Assembly: GCF_002005425.1 (NCBI RefSeq)
Contig: NZ_CP019704.1
Location: 1,632,001-1,696,000, forward strand
Reading direction: 5' to 3'
Length of the DNA stretch: 64,000 bases
Source: Polaribacter sp. BM10
Lineage (GTDB): Bacteria; Bacteroidota; Bacteroidia; Flavobacteriales; Flavobacteriaceae
Of the stretch, positions 43,841-53,189 are shown piece after piece. Both the position numbers and the translations under genes were made by a program. The notes under the pieces are model-generated. The model saw only the letters and a list, made by a program, of their open reading frames with translations, ran no database searches and was not told the origin of the DNA. Numbering within the stretch: position 1 is the stretch's first letter; every line of letters starts with the position of its first letter.

Positions 43841-44530
43841 ATGCAATCTACTAAAGAGAATTTACAAGTATTATTTGAAGACAATCATTTAATAATTGTA
43901 AATAAAAGAGCTGGTGATATTACACAAAGTGATAAAACCGGAGACAAACCTTTAAATGAAGTTGTAAAAGAATATGTAAAAGTTAAATACAACAAACCCG
44001 GCAATGTATTTATTGGTACTGTACACCGATTAGATAGACCAACATCTGGTATTGTTATTTTTGCAAGAACATCTAAAGCTTTAGAACGCTTAAACAAGAT
44101 GTTAAGAGACAAAACTATTAACAAAACTTATTGGGCTTTAGTTAAAAACAAACCCAAAAAAGAAAGAGATACGCTTACGAATTTTCTAAAAAAAGATCCT
44201 AAAAAAAATAAATCTTTTGTTTACAAAAAGGAAATTGACGGAAGTAAAAAAGCAACATTACACTATAAAGTTATTCAGAAACTAGAAAACTACACACTTC
44301 TAGAAATTGATTTAGAAACAGGTAGACATCACCAAATTAGAACACAACTTTCTAATATAGGATCACCAATAAAAGGCGATTTAAAATACGGTTTTCCTAG
44401 ATCTAATAAAGACGGAAGCATTAGCCTACACGCTAGAAAAATAAACTTTATTCACCCGGTTTCTAAAGAAGAAATTAAAATAACAGCGCCAACACCCAAA
44501 GATGTAATTTGGAATGCTTGTAACGGATAA
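43841..44530 (+). CDS. RluA-family pseudouridine synthase
   Basis: A 229-residue RNA pseudouridine synthase. The catalytic motif is VHRLDRPTSGIVIFARTSKA (the Asp of HRLD), preceded by LFEDNHLIIVNKRAGD and followed by LEIDLETGRHHQIRTQL and KINFIHPVSKEEI. It lacks an N-terminal S4 RNA-binding domain, so it resembles the short RluA/TruC-like members rather than RluC or RluD. The RNA target (23S rRNA or tRNA) cannot be decided. Confidence 0.93.
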   Translation: MQSTKENLQVLFEDNHLIIVNKRAGDITQSDKTGDKPLNEVVKEYVKVKYNKPGNVFIGTVHRLDRPTSGIVIFARTSKALERLNKMLRDKTINKTYWALVKNKPKKERDTLTNFLKKDPKKNKSFVYKKEIDGSKKATLHYKVIQKLENYTLLEIDLETGRHHQIRTQLSNIGSPIKGDLKYGFPRSNKDGSISLHARKINFIHPVSKEEIKITAPTPKDVIWNACNG

Positions 44531-44534
44531 AATA

Positions 44535-46157
44535 TTATGCCACCTCTACAGAAGTAAACTTAAAACTAGTACCATCAAACAAACCTTTATCAGACAATTT
44601 TAAAGCAGGAATTACCAACAAAGCCATAAAAGACAAACTCATATAAGGCGCTCTTAATTTACTGCCCATATCTTTTGCCATCGCATCTAAAGCTGCGTAA
44701 GATTTACCTATTTCTTCTGCAGATTTATCAGACATAATACCTGCTACAGGTAAAGAAACTATTTCTTCTTTTGTTGCAGTTACTGCACAAATACCACCTT
44801 TATTATCTATAATTAAGTTTACAGCCTTTGTAATAGCTTCATCTGTTACACCAACAGCAATAATATTATGAGAATCGTGCCCAACAGAACTAGCTATCGC
44901 ACCTTCTTTGATTCCGAAATTTTTAATAAATGCAATTGCAGGCACATCATTTTTATACCTATTTACAACTGTCATTTTTAAAACATCTGTATTTGTATTA
45001 GAAATTAAATTTCCGTTTTCTATTAAAGATTCAGATTCAATTTTATTGGTAACCAACTCACCATCTAAAGCCTCTATAACATTTATGTTTTTAGCAGATG
45101 ATTCAAATCTAAAATCCGAAACTTTTTTCTTTTCTGTATTAAAGTTGTTTAAAACTTCAAAAGGTACAGGATCAATAAAACTTTCACCGTTTTTAGCAAT
45201 TAATTCTCCGTTGATATAAGTTTCTAAAACATTGAATTTTTCTAAACTATCAACAACAATAAAATCTGCAAAATCATCTTTTTGCAAAAGACCAACATCT
45301 AATTTATAATGCTTTACAGGGTTTGTGCAAGCAGCTTGTAAAACTTTAAACACATCGACACCTTTTGCTACTGCTCTTTCACAAAGTTGATTGATATGAC
45401 CCAATAACAAATCATCTGGATGTTTGTCATCAGAACAAAACATCATATTTTCAAAATGTTCGGGCAACAAATCAATTAAAGCTTCAAAATTTTTAGCTGC
45501 TGAACCTTCTCTAATAATCACTTTCATTCCTTTTTGAAGTTTTTCTTGAGCTTCTTCAAAAGTAAAACATTCGTGATCTGTAGAAATACCCGCTGCAATA
45601 TATTTACTTACATCTTGCCCTCTTAAACCCGGCGCATGACCATCGATTGGCTTATTGTTATCTTTTGCATGTTGTATTTTCTTTAAAACCTCTTCATCAT
45701 CAAATAAAACTCCGGGATAATTCATCATTTCCGCAAGGTATTTAATGTCTGGATTTTGCATCATCTGTTTAATATCATCAGAATCTATAATTGCGCCAGC
45801 ACTTTCAAAAGATGTTGCAGGTACACAACTTGGTGCGCCAAAATTAAATTTTAAAGGTACTTTTTTACCGTTTTCGATCATAAAATCGACACCTTTTACA
45901 CCTAAAACATTTGCAATTTCATGCGGATCTGAAACTGTTGCAACTGTACCATGTTTTACTGCGATTTTTGCAAATTCTGAAGGAACTAACATAGAACTTT
46001 CTATGTGAATATGTGCATCTACAAAACCTGGTAAAATATAATTTTCTACAGAATGATCTACAGCTCTTACAGCTATAATTTTACCATCTTTAACCTCTAC
46101 TTCTCCTTTGTAAATCGTCTTGTTTTGTATATCAACTATATTTCCTTGTACAATCAT
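44535..46157 (-). CDS. ade: Adenine deaminase
   Basis: Ade deaminates adenine to hypoxanthine in purine salvage. Metal-binding amidohydrolase motifs are present: [41 protein letters not shown] and [12 protein letters not shown]; the C-terminal domain has [14 protein letters not shown], which is specific to the Ade family. I use the ATG at 46157 ([10 protein letters not shown]), giving 540 residues; a TTG at 46178 would add seven. It converges on the pseudouridine synthase gene. Confidence 0.95.
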   Translation of the reverse strand: MIVQGNIVDIQNKTIYKGEVEVKDGKIIAVRAVDHSVENYILPGFVDAHIHIESSMLVPSEFAKIAVKHGTVATVSDPHEIANVLGVKGVDFMIENGKKVPLKFNFGAPSCVPATSFESAGAIIDSDDIKQMMQNPDIKYLAEMMNYPGVLFDDEEVLKKIQHAKDNNKPIDGHAPGLRGQDVSKYIAAGISTDHECFTFEEAQEKLQKGMKVIIREGSAAKNFEALIDLLPEHFENMMFCSDDKHPDDLLLGHINQLCERAVAKGVDVFKVLQAACTNPVKHYKLDVGLLQKDDFADFIVVDSLEKFNVLETYINGELIAKNGESFIDPVPFEVLNNFNTEKKKVSDFRFESSAKNINVIEALDGELVTNKIESESLIENGNLISNTNTDVLKMTVVNRYKNDVPAIAFIKNFGIKEGAIASSVGHDSHNIIAVGVTDEAITKAVNLIIDNKGGICAVTATKEEIVSLPVAGIMSDKSAEEIGKSYAALDAMAKDMGSKLRAPYMSLSFMALLVIPALKLSDKGLFDGTSFKFTSVEVA

Positions 46158-46208
46158 CTTCAAAATTATTTGTTGCAAATTTACAAAGAATTAAAGCCGA
46201 TTTAAACT

Positions 46209-46757
46209 TTATTTAGGATAGATTACTTGATGTAAAGGAACATCAAAATCGTTAGAATCTTCTATCTGATAAATTGGTTTAAAAAAGTTTAATCCTATAA
46301 ATTTAGCGTCTTCTTTACACTTTAATAAAAAGCGATCGTAAAAACCTTTACCATAACCAACTCTGTAATTTAGCTCGTCTGAAATAAGCATTGGCACAAA
46401 AATTAAGTCGAGCTTCTGCTCATCTACTTTAACAGCATTCACAGGTTCTGGAACTCCGAATTTATTCAATTCTAAAACCGTATTTTCTTCTAAATAATAA
46501 TGAGAAAGCGTATTGTTTTTAAGATTCGATTTGCTAACAACAACTTTAATATTACGTTTTCTTAAAAAATTAATAATCGGTTGCGTATCGATTTCTTTAA
46601 ACTTTGTTAGTGATAAAAATAAGTGCGCAACTTTAACACCACTAAAATCTAAATTATAAATTTGCTGATAAATATTATCCTGTAACTCTTCAATTTGACT
46701 AACAGATAAATCTTTTCTTTTTTGCTTATAAATTGTTCTTAATTCTTGCTTTTTCAT
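46209..46757 (-). CDS. 5-formyltetrahydrofolate cyclo-ligase
   Basis: This enzyme converts 5-formyl-THF to 5,10-methenyl-THF with ATP. The start is KKQELRTIYKQKRKDL, the folate/ATP region has IDTQPIINFLRKRNIKVVVSK-like strands, and the signature RVGYGKGFYDRFLLKC is exact. From the ATG at 46757 it has 182 residues, a normal size. It lies between a MmcQ-family gene and ade, all leftward; the 20-bp and 50-bp gaps allow one transcript. Confidence 0.95.
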   Translation of the reverse strand: MKKQELRTIYKQKRKDLSVSQIEELQDNIYQQIYNLDFSGVKVAHLFLSLTKFKEIDTQPIINFLRKRNIKVVVSKSNLKNNTLSHYYLEENTVLELNKFGVPEPVNAVKVDEQKLDLIFVPMLISDELNYRVGYGKGFYDRFLLKCKEDAKFIGLNFFKPIYQIEDSNDFDVPLHQVIYPK

Positions 46758-46779
46758 CAATGATTATAAATTTATAATA

Positions 46780-47148
46780 CTACAACAATTTCAATTCTTT
46801 TTGAAGTTTTTTAGTCAAACCACTTACTACTAAATCGTAAGAATGATTGATTAAATCTTTCGCCAAAGCATCAGAAACATCGCTATTATTTATAAGTACC
46901 GTATTCCAATGTTTTTTATTCATGTGAAAACCAGGATTAATTCCTTCGTAATTACCTCTTAACTCCAATGCTTTTTCCGGATTGCACTTTACATTCATTT
47001 TCTCTTCACCTTTTTCCCAATTATTTAAACTTGTTAGTAAAAACATTTTATTCATTACTTTAAATACCAAAGTAACGTCATCAAAAGGAAAGTGTTCTGT
47101 TACTCCTTTTTTTGACATACAAAAATCTCGTAGTTGCTCGATATGCAT
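46780..47148 (-). CDS. MmcQ/YjbR-family protein
   Basis: A 122-residue single-domain protein of the MmcQ/YjbR family (CyaY-like fold). Motifs: EQLRDFCMSKKGVTEHFPF, VFKVMNKMFLL, KCNPEKALELRGNYEGINPG, MNKKHWNTVLI and DLINHSYDLVVSGL. Members are often annotated as DNA-binding because of a fold similarity, but biochemical function is not established. It has its own start region facing the divergent CorA gene. Confidence 0.9.
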   Translation of the reverse strand: MHIEQLRDFCMSKKGVTEHFPFDDVTLVFKVMNKMFLLTSLNNWEKGEEKMNVKCNPEKALELRGNYEGINPGFHMNKKHWNTVLINNSDVSDALAKDLINHSYDLVVSGLTKKLQKELKLL

Positions 47149-47224
47149 AAACTATTAGGTTTTAAAGTTATTTTTATCAATTTAAGAAGTATCTTTATCT
47201 ACCAAATTTACAATTAATATTTAT

Positions 47225-48205
47225 ATGGAAAATATTTTTTTAGACAACACCTCTATCATTAGTTATTCTAATAAAAATTACGAGAAAAATAATTTTTCTG
47301 CAATTTCTCAAATAAAACTTTCGCAAGGAACAGAAACTATAGAATGGCTAAATACCTACGGAATTAAGTTTCAAGAGGAATATAAAAAAGTAATTTACCA
47401 GAATAATTTAGATGATTTTTTGATAAAATTATTAAGTGATGAAAATCATCCAAACAAAGTAATTTTATTAGATAATTTACTATTTATAACAACACGTGTT
47501 TTAATTACAGAAAGCAGAAAATTAGAGTCTGAGCAAATGATTTTTATTGTTTCTGCAGATTTTTTATGGTCTATTCAAGAAAAACATGGCGATTATTTTA
47601 ATTGGATTCGTGAGCGATTAGAAGGTAACAAAGGAATTGTTAGAAAGAAAAGAGCCGATTATTTGTTATTTTTACTTTTAGAATCGATTATAGACAATTA
47701 CCAAGACACTTATGAGGAAAATGCTGTTTTAAGTGCAGATAAACTAAATTCTACCAACATAAAACCTACACCAGAATTTACTTCTTTAGTAGAAAAAAGA
47801 AAACAAGAACTTTTTAATTTTAAGAAAGCTACAATGAGTTTAAAAGACACAATTTTAAAGTTAGAAAAAATTGAAATTGATGGTTTTGAAGTAAAATATT
47901 TTAGTGAATTAAAAGAACAAACAAATAACTTAATTTCGAATATCGATTTCGAATTGCAAGAGTTAGAAAGTAAAATCAACTTAATATTTAGTATTCAAGG
48001 ACATCGGTTAAATGAAGTAATGAAAACGCTTACAATTTTATCTGTAATATTTATTCCGCTTACTTTTTTAGCCGGAATTTACGGTATGAATTTCGAATAC
48101 ATACCAGAACTAAAATTTAAATATGGTTATTTTATTTTATTAGGAATAATGGTACTGGTTACCATTGCTTCTGTTTGGTATTTTAAACGAAAAAAATGGT
48201 TTTAA
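47225..48205 (+). CDS. CorA-family divalent cation transporter
   Basis: A 326-residue pentameric-channel type transporter for Mg2+ or related ions. A long cytoplasmic N-terminal domain with coiled coil (about 1-265) is followed by two C-terminal membrane helices (about 268-288 and 303-320). The selectivity motif GMN is present in IYGMNFEYIPEL between them. The GMN loop continues with PEL rather than the MPE of E. coli CorA, usual in the TmCorA-like group. Single gene with its own terminator. Confidence 0.93.
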   Translation: MENIFLDNTSIISYSNKNYEKNNFSAISQIKLSQGTETIEWLNTYGIKFQEEYKKVIYQNNLDDFLIKLLSDENHPNKVILLDNLLFITTRVLITESRKLESEQMIFIVSADFLWSIQEKHGDYFNWIRERLEGNKGIVRKKRADYLLFLLLESIIDNYQDTYEENAVLSADKLNSTNIKPTPEFTSLVEKRKQELFNFKKATMSLKDTILKLEKIEIDGFEVKYFSELKEQTNNLISNIDFELQELESKINLIFSIQGHRLNEVMKTLTILSVIFIPLTFLAGIYGMNFEYIPELKFKYGYFILLGIMVLVTIASVWYFKRKKWF

Positions 48206-48221
48206 CGTTTTTATAATCAAT

Positions 48222-48262
48222 AAAAAAACCTTTTTAAGTTCGAATTAAAAAGGTTTTTTTTT
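48222..48262. terminator. Terminator between corA and cyclase genes
   Basis: AAAAAAACCTTTTTAA pairs with TTAAAAAGGTTTTTTT around a GTTCGAA loop. Runs of A and T on each side allow termination from both convergent genes. Confidence 0.8.
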
Positions 48263-48270
48263 AAAAATTT

Positions 48271-49020
48271 CTATTTAATAATTTTATACAAAACGGGTTT
48301 ACTTGGTGTTGCATCGTTTTCAAACGGAGCAATCATTAAGTTTAATAAATACTCGCCATCTTCTACATCGTTTGGTACATAAATAAATTCTGTAATTGTA
48401 GCATCCATTCTAATTTCGCCAGCAGTATTCCAAAAAGCATTATGAGATAACAATTTACCATTATCATTTTCTTTATCAACAGAAGGTAAATCTACCAATA
48501 AATGTTTTATCCCTTTTTCTCTTAAATAAATTGCAGCTTTTTCAGACAAATATGTAGGATTTGTATTTGAATACTGCATACTCTTTTTATCATCTAAATT
48601 AGGCAAAGTTCTAATTACTATAGCGTCTCGTTTCTTATTTTTTAAAGCTGTTTTTAATTGCTTTACTCCTATCATAAAATCTCCATTATGAAACAATGGT
48701 GCAATTGTAACAACCTCTGCTAAAAATATAAAATACTTTAAGTTTTTGTTTACAGAGTGTATTTCTTCTGTAATATGACCTACACATTCTGTATGTGTAA
48801 TATGAGAGTGCGGATTGAAATGAATGCTATTAAAATTTACAACAGCACCTTCCGATACTTTTATTGTTTCTCCGTCTATTTTTTCTGCAGTAATTTTAGG
48901 CTCCTCTAAATACCAAGCATTTACATTTTTTTTTGATGGGTCTATAGGAATTGAAATATCTATAGGATTAGATATATTTACTTCTATTTTTCTTGAATTA
49001 TATTCTATAGTTGCTTTCAT
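48271..49020 (-). CDS. Cyclase-family protein (kynurenine formamidase-like)
   Basis: A 249-residue metal-dependent hydrolase of the cyclase family. The family motif HxGTHxDxPxH appears in an altered form as HITHTECVGH (preceded by NPHS), where a Glu stands in place of the usual Asp. Other landmarks are VVIRTLPNLDDK, YLSEKAAIYLREKGIKHLLVDLPSVD and NAFWNTAGEI. No tryptophan-degradation genes are nearby, so a kynurenine formamidase role is only one option. It is transcribed with hemW upstream of it (24-bp gap). Confidence 0.82.
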   Translation of the reverse strand: MKATIEYNSRKIEVNISNPIDISIPIDPSKKNVNAWYLEEPKITAEKIDGETIKVSEGAVVNFNSIHFNPHSHITHTECVGHITEEIHSVNKNLKYFIFLAEVVTIAPLFHNGDFMIGVKQLKTALKNKKRDAIVIRTLPNLDDKKSMQYSNTNPTYLSEKAAIYLREKGIKHLLVDLPSVDKENDNGKLLSHNAFWNTAGEIRMDATITEFIYVPNDVEDGEYLLNLMIAPFENDATPSKPVLYKIIK

Positions 49021-49044
49021 TTTTTACTTTACTATTTTTAAACC

Positions 49045-50172
49045 TCAATTTAATTTAAACAAATCAGATGCAATTCCATCGGCTAAAAACTTTCCTTTTT
49101 GGGTTGTTTTTAAGGTTTTATTTTCAATATACAATAAATCTTCAATTATAAATTTATTAGATAATTTTTCTAAATAATTTAAAAAATCATCTCCAAAATC
49201 CTTTTTAATTTTTTCTAAAGACACACCCCAAACGGTTCGTAAACCCGTCATCACATACTCATTGTATCTATCTGTTTTAGAAAGAGTTTCCCTTTCGATT
49301 GGCAATTTATCCTCTAAAATTGCTTTTATGTAATGCGTATTATTTCTAACATTCCAACTTCTTTGTTTACCATTAAAAGAATGTGCAGAAGGCCCAATAC
49401 CCAAATAAGATTTACCTAACCAATAAGAAGAATTATTTTTACTAAAATAGTTTTCTTTTCCAAAATTAGACAATTCATAATGTATAAACCCTTCTTTTTT
49501 TAATGTTTTGGTTAATATTTGAAACTGCTCTTCTGCCTTAACATCATCAACATTTTTAATTTTCCCTTTTGCGATTAATGATTCTAAAGCCGTTTTAGGC
49601 TCTACTGTAAGCGCGTAACTAGATATGTGCGAAATACCAAAATCTAAAGCTGTTTTTATATTTTCTTCCCATTCTTTATTTGCACAATCAGGAATTCCAT
49701 AGATTAAATCAACCGAAATATTATCGAAATACTGTGTAGCAATTTCTAAACATTTTTTTGCTTCGGATGCATTGTGTGCGCGATTCATCAATTTTAAATC
49801 TTTCTCAAAAAAAGATTGTACACCAATACTTAATCTATTGATTACTGTTTTAGAAAGTTCTACTATTTTTTCTTCGGATAAATCATCTGGATTTGCCTCT
49901 AAAGTAACTTCGGGATTTTCTACAACATCAAAATGATGATATACAGTAGCTATCAATTTATCTATTTCTGATGTATTTAAAACAGACGGAGTTCCGCCAC
50001 CGAAATAAATAGTTTCAACTTTTTCGCCTTTTAATTCTTCTTTTCTTAATGCAATTTCTTTTTTTAAACAATGCAACATTTCTTCCTTTTTCTTTAAAGA
50101 AGTAGAAAAATGAAAATCGCAATAAAAACATGCTTGTTTACAAAATGGTATGTGAATGTATATTCCTGCCAT
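49045..50172 (-). CDS. hemW: HemW, radical SAM haem chaperone (HemN-like)
   Basis: A 375-residue radical SAM protein. The cluster motif is IPFCKQACFYCDFHF (CxxxCxxC), followed by YFGGGTPSVL, TLEANPDDLS, RLSIGVQSF and DLIYGIP. Such proteins were long annotated as oxygen-independent coproporphyrinogen oxidase, but the short form without the N-terminal HemN extension is the haem-binding chaperone HemW. The C-terminal HemN domain (RWSVRN-like, GLRTVWGVSLEKIKKDFG) is present. Its ATG overlaps the ruvC stop by one base. Confidence 0.94.
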   Translation of the reverse strand: MAGIYIHIPFCKQACFYCDFHFSTSLKKKEEMLHCLKKEIALRKEELKGEKVETIYFGGGTPSVLNTSEIDKLIATVYHHFDVVENPEVTLEANPDDLSEEKIVELSKTVINRLSIGVQSFFEKDLKLMNRAHNASEAKKCLEIATQYFDNISVDLIYGIPDCANKEWEENIKTALDFGISHISSYALTVEPKTALESLIAKGKIKNVDDVKAEEQFQILTKTLKKEGFIHYELSNFGKENYFSKNNSSYWLGKSYLGIGPSAHSFNGKQRSWNVRNNTHYIKAILEDKLPIERETLSKTDRYNEYVMTGLRTVWGVSLEKIKKDFGDDFLNYLEKLSNKFIIEDLLYIENKTLKTTQKGKFLADGIASDLFKLN

Positions 50173-50726
50173 TACTTTTTAACTCTCTTTTCGTTTTGCT
50201 TTACAAAACTTGCCCAACCAGTATAATTTTTCCCGCCTACTACTCTGCCAGAATTATAAAAATGGCAAACTGCTGCAGCCAAACCATCTGTTGCATCTAA
50301 GTTTTTTGGCAAGGTTTTTAAATTTAAAAGCGATTTTAGCATTAGAGCCACTTGTTCTTTACTTGCACTTCCGCTACCTGTAACTGCCATTTTTATTTTC
50401 TTTGGTAAGTATTCGGTTATAGGAATTTCTCGAGATAAACCCGCAGCCATTGCAACGCCTTGCGCTCTACCTAACTTTAACATCGATTGTACGTTTTTAC
50501 CAAAAAAAGGAGCTTCTATAGCAATCTCATCAGGATTGTATGTATCAATAAGTTCTATTGTTCTCTCAAATATTAGCTTTAATTTTAAATAATGATCATC
50601 GTATTTTTTTAAAAGTAATTCGTTCATTTGAACAAATTCCATTTTTTTTCCAACCACTTTTATAACGCCAAAACCCATAATTGTTGTTCCGGGATCGATT
50701 CCTAAAATTATTTTTTCTGTAGCCAA
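50172..50726 (-). CDS. ruvC: Holliday junction resolvase RuvC
   Basis: RuvC cleaves Holliday junctions with RuvAB. Acidic active-site residues lie in LGIDPGTTIMGFGVI (Asp), IAIEAPFFGKN (Glu) and the C-terminal DATDGLAAAVCHFY (Asp, His). Length 184 matches the family. The start codon is TTG at 50726; no ATG is available before the first catalytic Asp. It diverges from the flippase-like gene, leaving about 65 bp for both promoters. Confidence 0.96.
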   Translation of the reverse strand: MATEKIILGIDPGTTIMGFGVIKVVGKKMEFVQMNELLLKKYDDHYLKLKLIFERTIELIDTYNPDEIAIEAPFFGKNVQSMLKLGRAQGVAMAAGLSREIPITEYLPKKIKMAVTGSGSASKEQVALMLKSLLNLKTLPKNLDATDGLAAAVCHFYNSGRVVGGKNYTGWASFVKQNEKRVKK

Positions 50727-50792
50727 AGGCGAAAATTGTTTTTTGAATTTATCATTAAACTTAATGATGATTATTTATTACTTTGCAAAACA

Positions 50793-51743
50793 ATGAAATA
50801 TTCGCAAACACACAAATCTAAACAAATCTTTTGGTTGCTCATAAAACTAACGATTGTATTTATTTGTGCTTATTTTATTTGGCAAAAAATAAATAACAAT
50901 AAGTTATTATCTTTAAATGATTTTAAAAACGTTTTGAGTCAATCTAAAGTATTTACGTTAAAAAATTGCGGCTTTTTACTAATATTTACTTTTGGTAACT
51001 GGTTTTTAGAAATTTTAAAATGGAAAACACTTGTTAAAGAATTGAAAGAAATTAGCATATTTACTGCCGCAAAACAATCTTTAGCATCTCTTACCGCTTC
51101 TTTAATAACACCTAATAGAATTGGAGAATATGGTGCAAAAGCATTGTATTTTAAAAAGAAAAACAGTATTCAAATAATGCATTTAAACTTAATTGGTAAT
51201 TTACATCAATTAGTAGCAACAGTGTTTTTTGGCTTTTTAGGTTTCATATATTTCTACAAAAACTATCCAATAAACTTTGATCTTTCTAGTTTTTATACCG
51301 TTTTAATTCTAACCTGTGTTTCATGTATTTTAATAATAGTTCTATGCAAACTGTTACTTTCTAAATTAGAAATTTTTAGAAATGGAATTGTAAAAATCAA
51401 AACAAAAACGCATCTAAAAATAGCTCTATATTCATTTTTTAGATATCTTATTTTTTCTCATCAATTTTATTTTTTATTGATGTTTTTTAAAACGAACATT
51501 ACCTATATTGAAGCTATTACCGCCATTAGTTCTATCTATTTATTAAGTTCTTTTATACCAATGTTATCAATTTTTGATGCGGTTTTAAAAGGTTCGGTCG
51601 CCTTATTTATTTTTGAAATTTTAGATGTAAACTCAATAACAATCTTAAGTATTACAACATTAATGTGGCTTCTTAATTTTGTTTTACCCTCAATTATTGG
51701 TAGTTATTTTGTAATTACATTTAGCCCTAAACAACAAGCATGA
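50793..51743 (+). CDS. UPF0104/LPG-synthase-TM-like membrane protein
   Basis: A polytopic membrane protein with about eight helices and the flavobacterial form of the lysylphosphatidylglycerol synthase TM region (AglD/UPF0104). Features: WFLEILKWKTLVKEL, SLTASLITPNRIGEYGAKALYF and the later SSIYLLSSFIPMLSIFDA. From the ATG at 50793 it has 316 residues; the longer frame from 50736 would reach into the ruvC promoter region. It has no C-terminal synthase domain, so it is not MprF-like. The next gene, a glycosyltransferase, overlaps its stop (ATGA), suggesting joint work on a lipid-linked glycan or polar lipid. Confidence 0.82.
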   Translation: MKYSQTHKSKQIFWLLIKLTIVFICAYFIWQKINNNKLLSLNDFKNVLSQSKVFTLKNCGFLLIFTFGNWFLEILKWKTLVKELKEISIFTAAKQSLASLTASLITPNRIGEYGAKALYFKKKNSIQIMHLNLIGNLHQLVATVFFGFLGFIYFYKNYPINFDLSSFYTVLILTCVSCILIIVLCKLLLSKLEIFRNGIVKIKTKTHLKIALYSFFRYLIFSHQFYFLLMFFKTNITYIEAITAISSIYLLSSFIPMLSIFDAVLKGSVALFIFEILDVNSITILSITTLMWLLNFVLPSIIGSYFVITFSPKQQA

Positions 51744-52852
51744 TTTATCTACTGTTTTTTCTGTATTTACTTTATGCGATATTAATTATCGCTTTAACAA
51801 TAGGATTTATTAGCGTTAAAGAGTTTACTAATAAAAGTACGTTTTTCACCAAATTTACAATTGTTATTCCGTTTCGAAATGAAGCTGATAAATTGCCTTT
51901 ATTATTAAATTCGATATTAGAACTAAATTACAATTTAGACTTTGTAGAGTTTTTATTTATTGATGATGATTCTTCTGATAATTCTACCAACATCATTTCT
52001 AACACTTTAAAAGAAAAAAAAATTGATTATACGATTCTTAAAAACAAGCGCGTTTCTAATTCACCAAAAAAGGATGCTATTACCTTGGCAATAGCAATTG
52101 CTAAAAATAACTGGATTATTACTACGGATGCAGACTGTGTTTTACCTAATAAATGGTTAAAAACTTTTAGCAGTTTCATAGAACAAAACCAACCTAAAAT
52201 GGTAGTTGCTCCTGTTAACTACATTGTTAAAAACAACTCTTTAGAACAGTTTCAGTTACTAGATTTTATGAGTTTGCAAGCAACTACAATTGGTGGTTTC
52301 GGAATCGGTTTTCCTTTTTTATGCAATGGTGCAAACCTAGCGTACAGAAAAGATATTTTTTTAGAATTAAATGGTTTTAAAGGCAATACCTCTATTGCAA
52401 GCGGTGATGATATTTTCTTATTCGAAAAATTTAAAGAAGTCTACAAAAAAGATGTTCAGTTTTTAAAATCTAAAAACGCCATGGTGAATACTTTTCCGGT
52501 TACAACCAATTCAGGTTTAATAAACCAGCGAGTGCGTTGGGCTTCTAAAACAAATAAGCTAAAGTCTATTTCTGTAAAATTAATCGGTTTACTAATTTTT
52601 CTTGTAAATCTTAGCGTTGTGCTTAGCATCTTCTTATCAAATAACTTACTAATTATTTTAACGCCAATTTTTGTAAAAATAAGTATCGATATATTCTTAT
52701 TTCTGCCAACTATAAGATTTTACAATCATAAAAACTCTTTTTACAAATGGTACCTTTTTAGTAGTATTTTATATCCTTTTTTTAGTGTGTTTATCGTTTT
52801 TAAATCACTTTTTTATAAATATAATTGGAAAGGAAGAACATTTAAAAAATAA
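51740..52852 (+). CDS. Membrane-anchored family 2 glycosyltransferase
   Basis: A 370-residue processive-type GT2 enzyme. One N-terminal membrane helix, then the GT-A domain with FTIVIPFRNEADKLP, the first acidic group FIDDDSSDNS, the DxD equivalent TTDADCVLP, the acceptor region ASGDDIFLFEKF (ED/GDD) and the QRVRW motif (INQRVRWASK). Two or three C-terminal membrane helices follow. It shares four bases with the preceding membrane protein gene. Donor sugar and acceptor are not predictable. Confidence 0.92.
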   Translation: MIYLLFFLYLLYAILIIALTIGFISVKEFTNKSTFFTKFTIVIPFRNEADKLPLLLNSILELNYNLDFVEFLFIDDDSSDNSTNIISNTLKEKKIDYTILKNKRVSNSPKKDAITLAIAIAKNNWIITTDADCVLPNKWLKTFSSFIEQNQPKMVVAPVNYIVKNNSLEQFQLLDFMSLQATTIGGFGIGFPFLCNGANLAYRKDIFLELNGFKGNTSIASGDDIFLFEKFKEVYKKDVQFLKSKNAMVNTFPVTTNSGLINQRVRWASKTNKLKSISVKLIGLLIFLVNLSVVLSIFLSNNLLIILTPIFVKISIDIFLFLPTIRFYNHKNSFYKWYLFSSILYPFFSVFIVFKSLFYKYNWKGRTFKK

Positions 52853-52876
52853 CAATGCAATAAAGTTTGCAAACAA

Positions 52877-52997
52877 GTTTAGCCCAGATTGAAGTGGCAT
52901 CCTTTTTAGAACTGTTCTTGTAATTTGCGAAGGATGAACAAATTTAAAAGAACAGCTGTAAAAAGATATAACGGAAAGCTGGAAATAGCTTCTAAAA
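52877..52997 (+). repeat. Dispersed palindromic repeat, copy 1
   Basis: Box A GTTTAGCCCAGATTGAA (52877-52893) and box B, ending GGAAATAGCTTCTAAAA (52981-52997), flank an inner inverted repeat (CTGTTCTT at 52912-52919 with AAGAACAG at 52948-52955). Both boxes recur in reverse orientation at 60478-60561. Elements of this pattern (AGCCC-GATTGAA ... GGAAATAGC) are, to my recollection, frequent between genes in flavobacterial genomes. No open frame explains it. Confidence 0.75.
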
Positions 52998-52999
52998 AA

Positions 53000-53131
53000 T
53001 TAAAATAAAGCGTTCATTAATGCTTCTGCTTTAAACCAAAGTATTAGTGCAACTGCTAACAATAATACTAGAAAAAGTCCTCTTTTAGGTTTTGTTTCTT
53101 TTTTTCTTCCAAATTTTCTTTTAAACTCCAT
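53000..53131 (-). CDS. 43-residue single-span membrane protein
   Basis: An ATG at 53131 opens a 43-codon frame (MEFKRKFGRKKETKPKRG, then LFLVLLLAVALILWF as one hydrophobic span, then KAEALMNALF). Nine or more basic residues precede the span and few follow, so the N-terminus should stay in the cytoplasm. The composition is clearly non-random for a chance frame in AT-rich DNA. I know no name for it; very short basic single-span proteins are common in Bacteroidetes and are usually missed by gene callers. It follows the peroxidase gene's end in antisense spacing of about 60 bp and reads toward the repeat. Confidence 0.65.
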   Translation of the reverse strand: MEFKRKFGRKKETKPKRGLFLVLLLAVALILWFKAEALMNALF

Positions 53132-53189
53132 TTAAAAATATTTTAATAACGAAGATAAAAAAATGTACCGACACCAAAAGTTTTTAACT

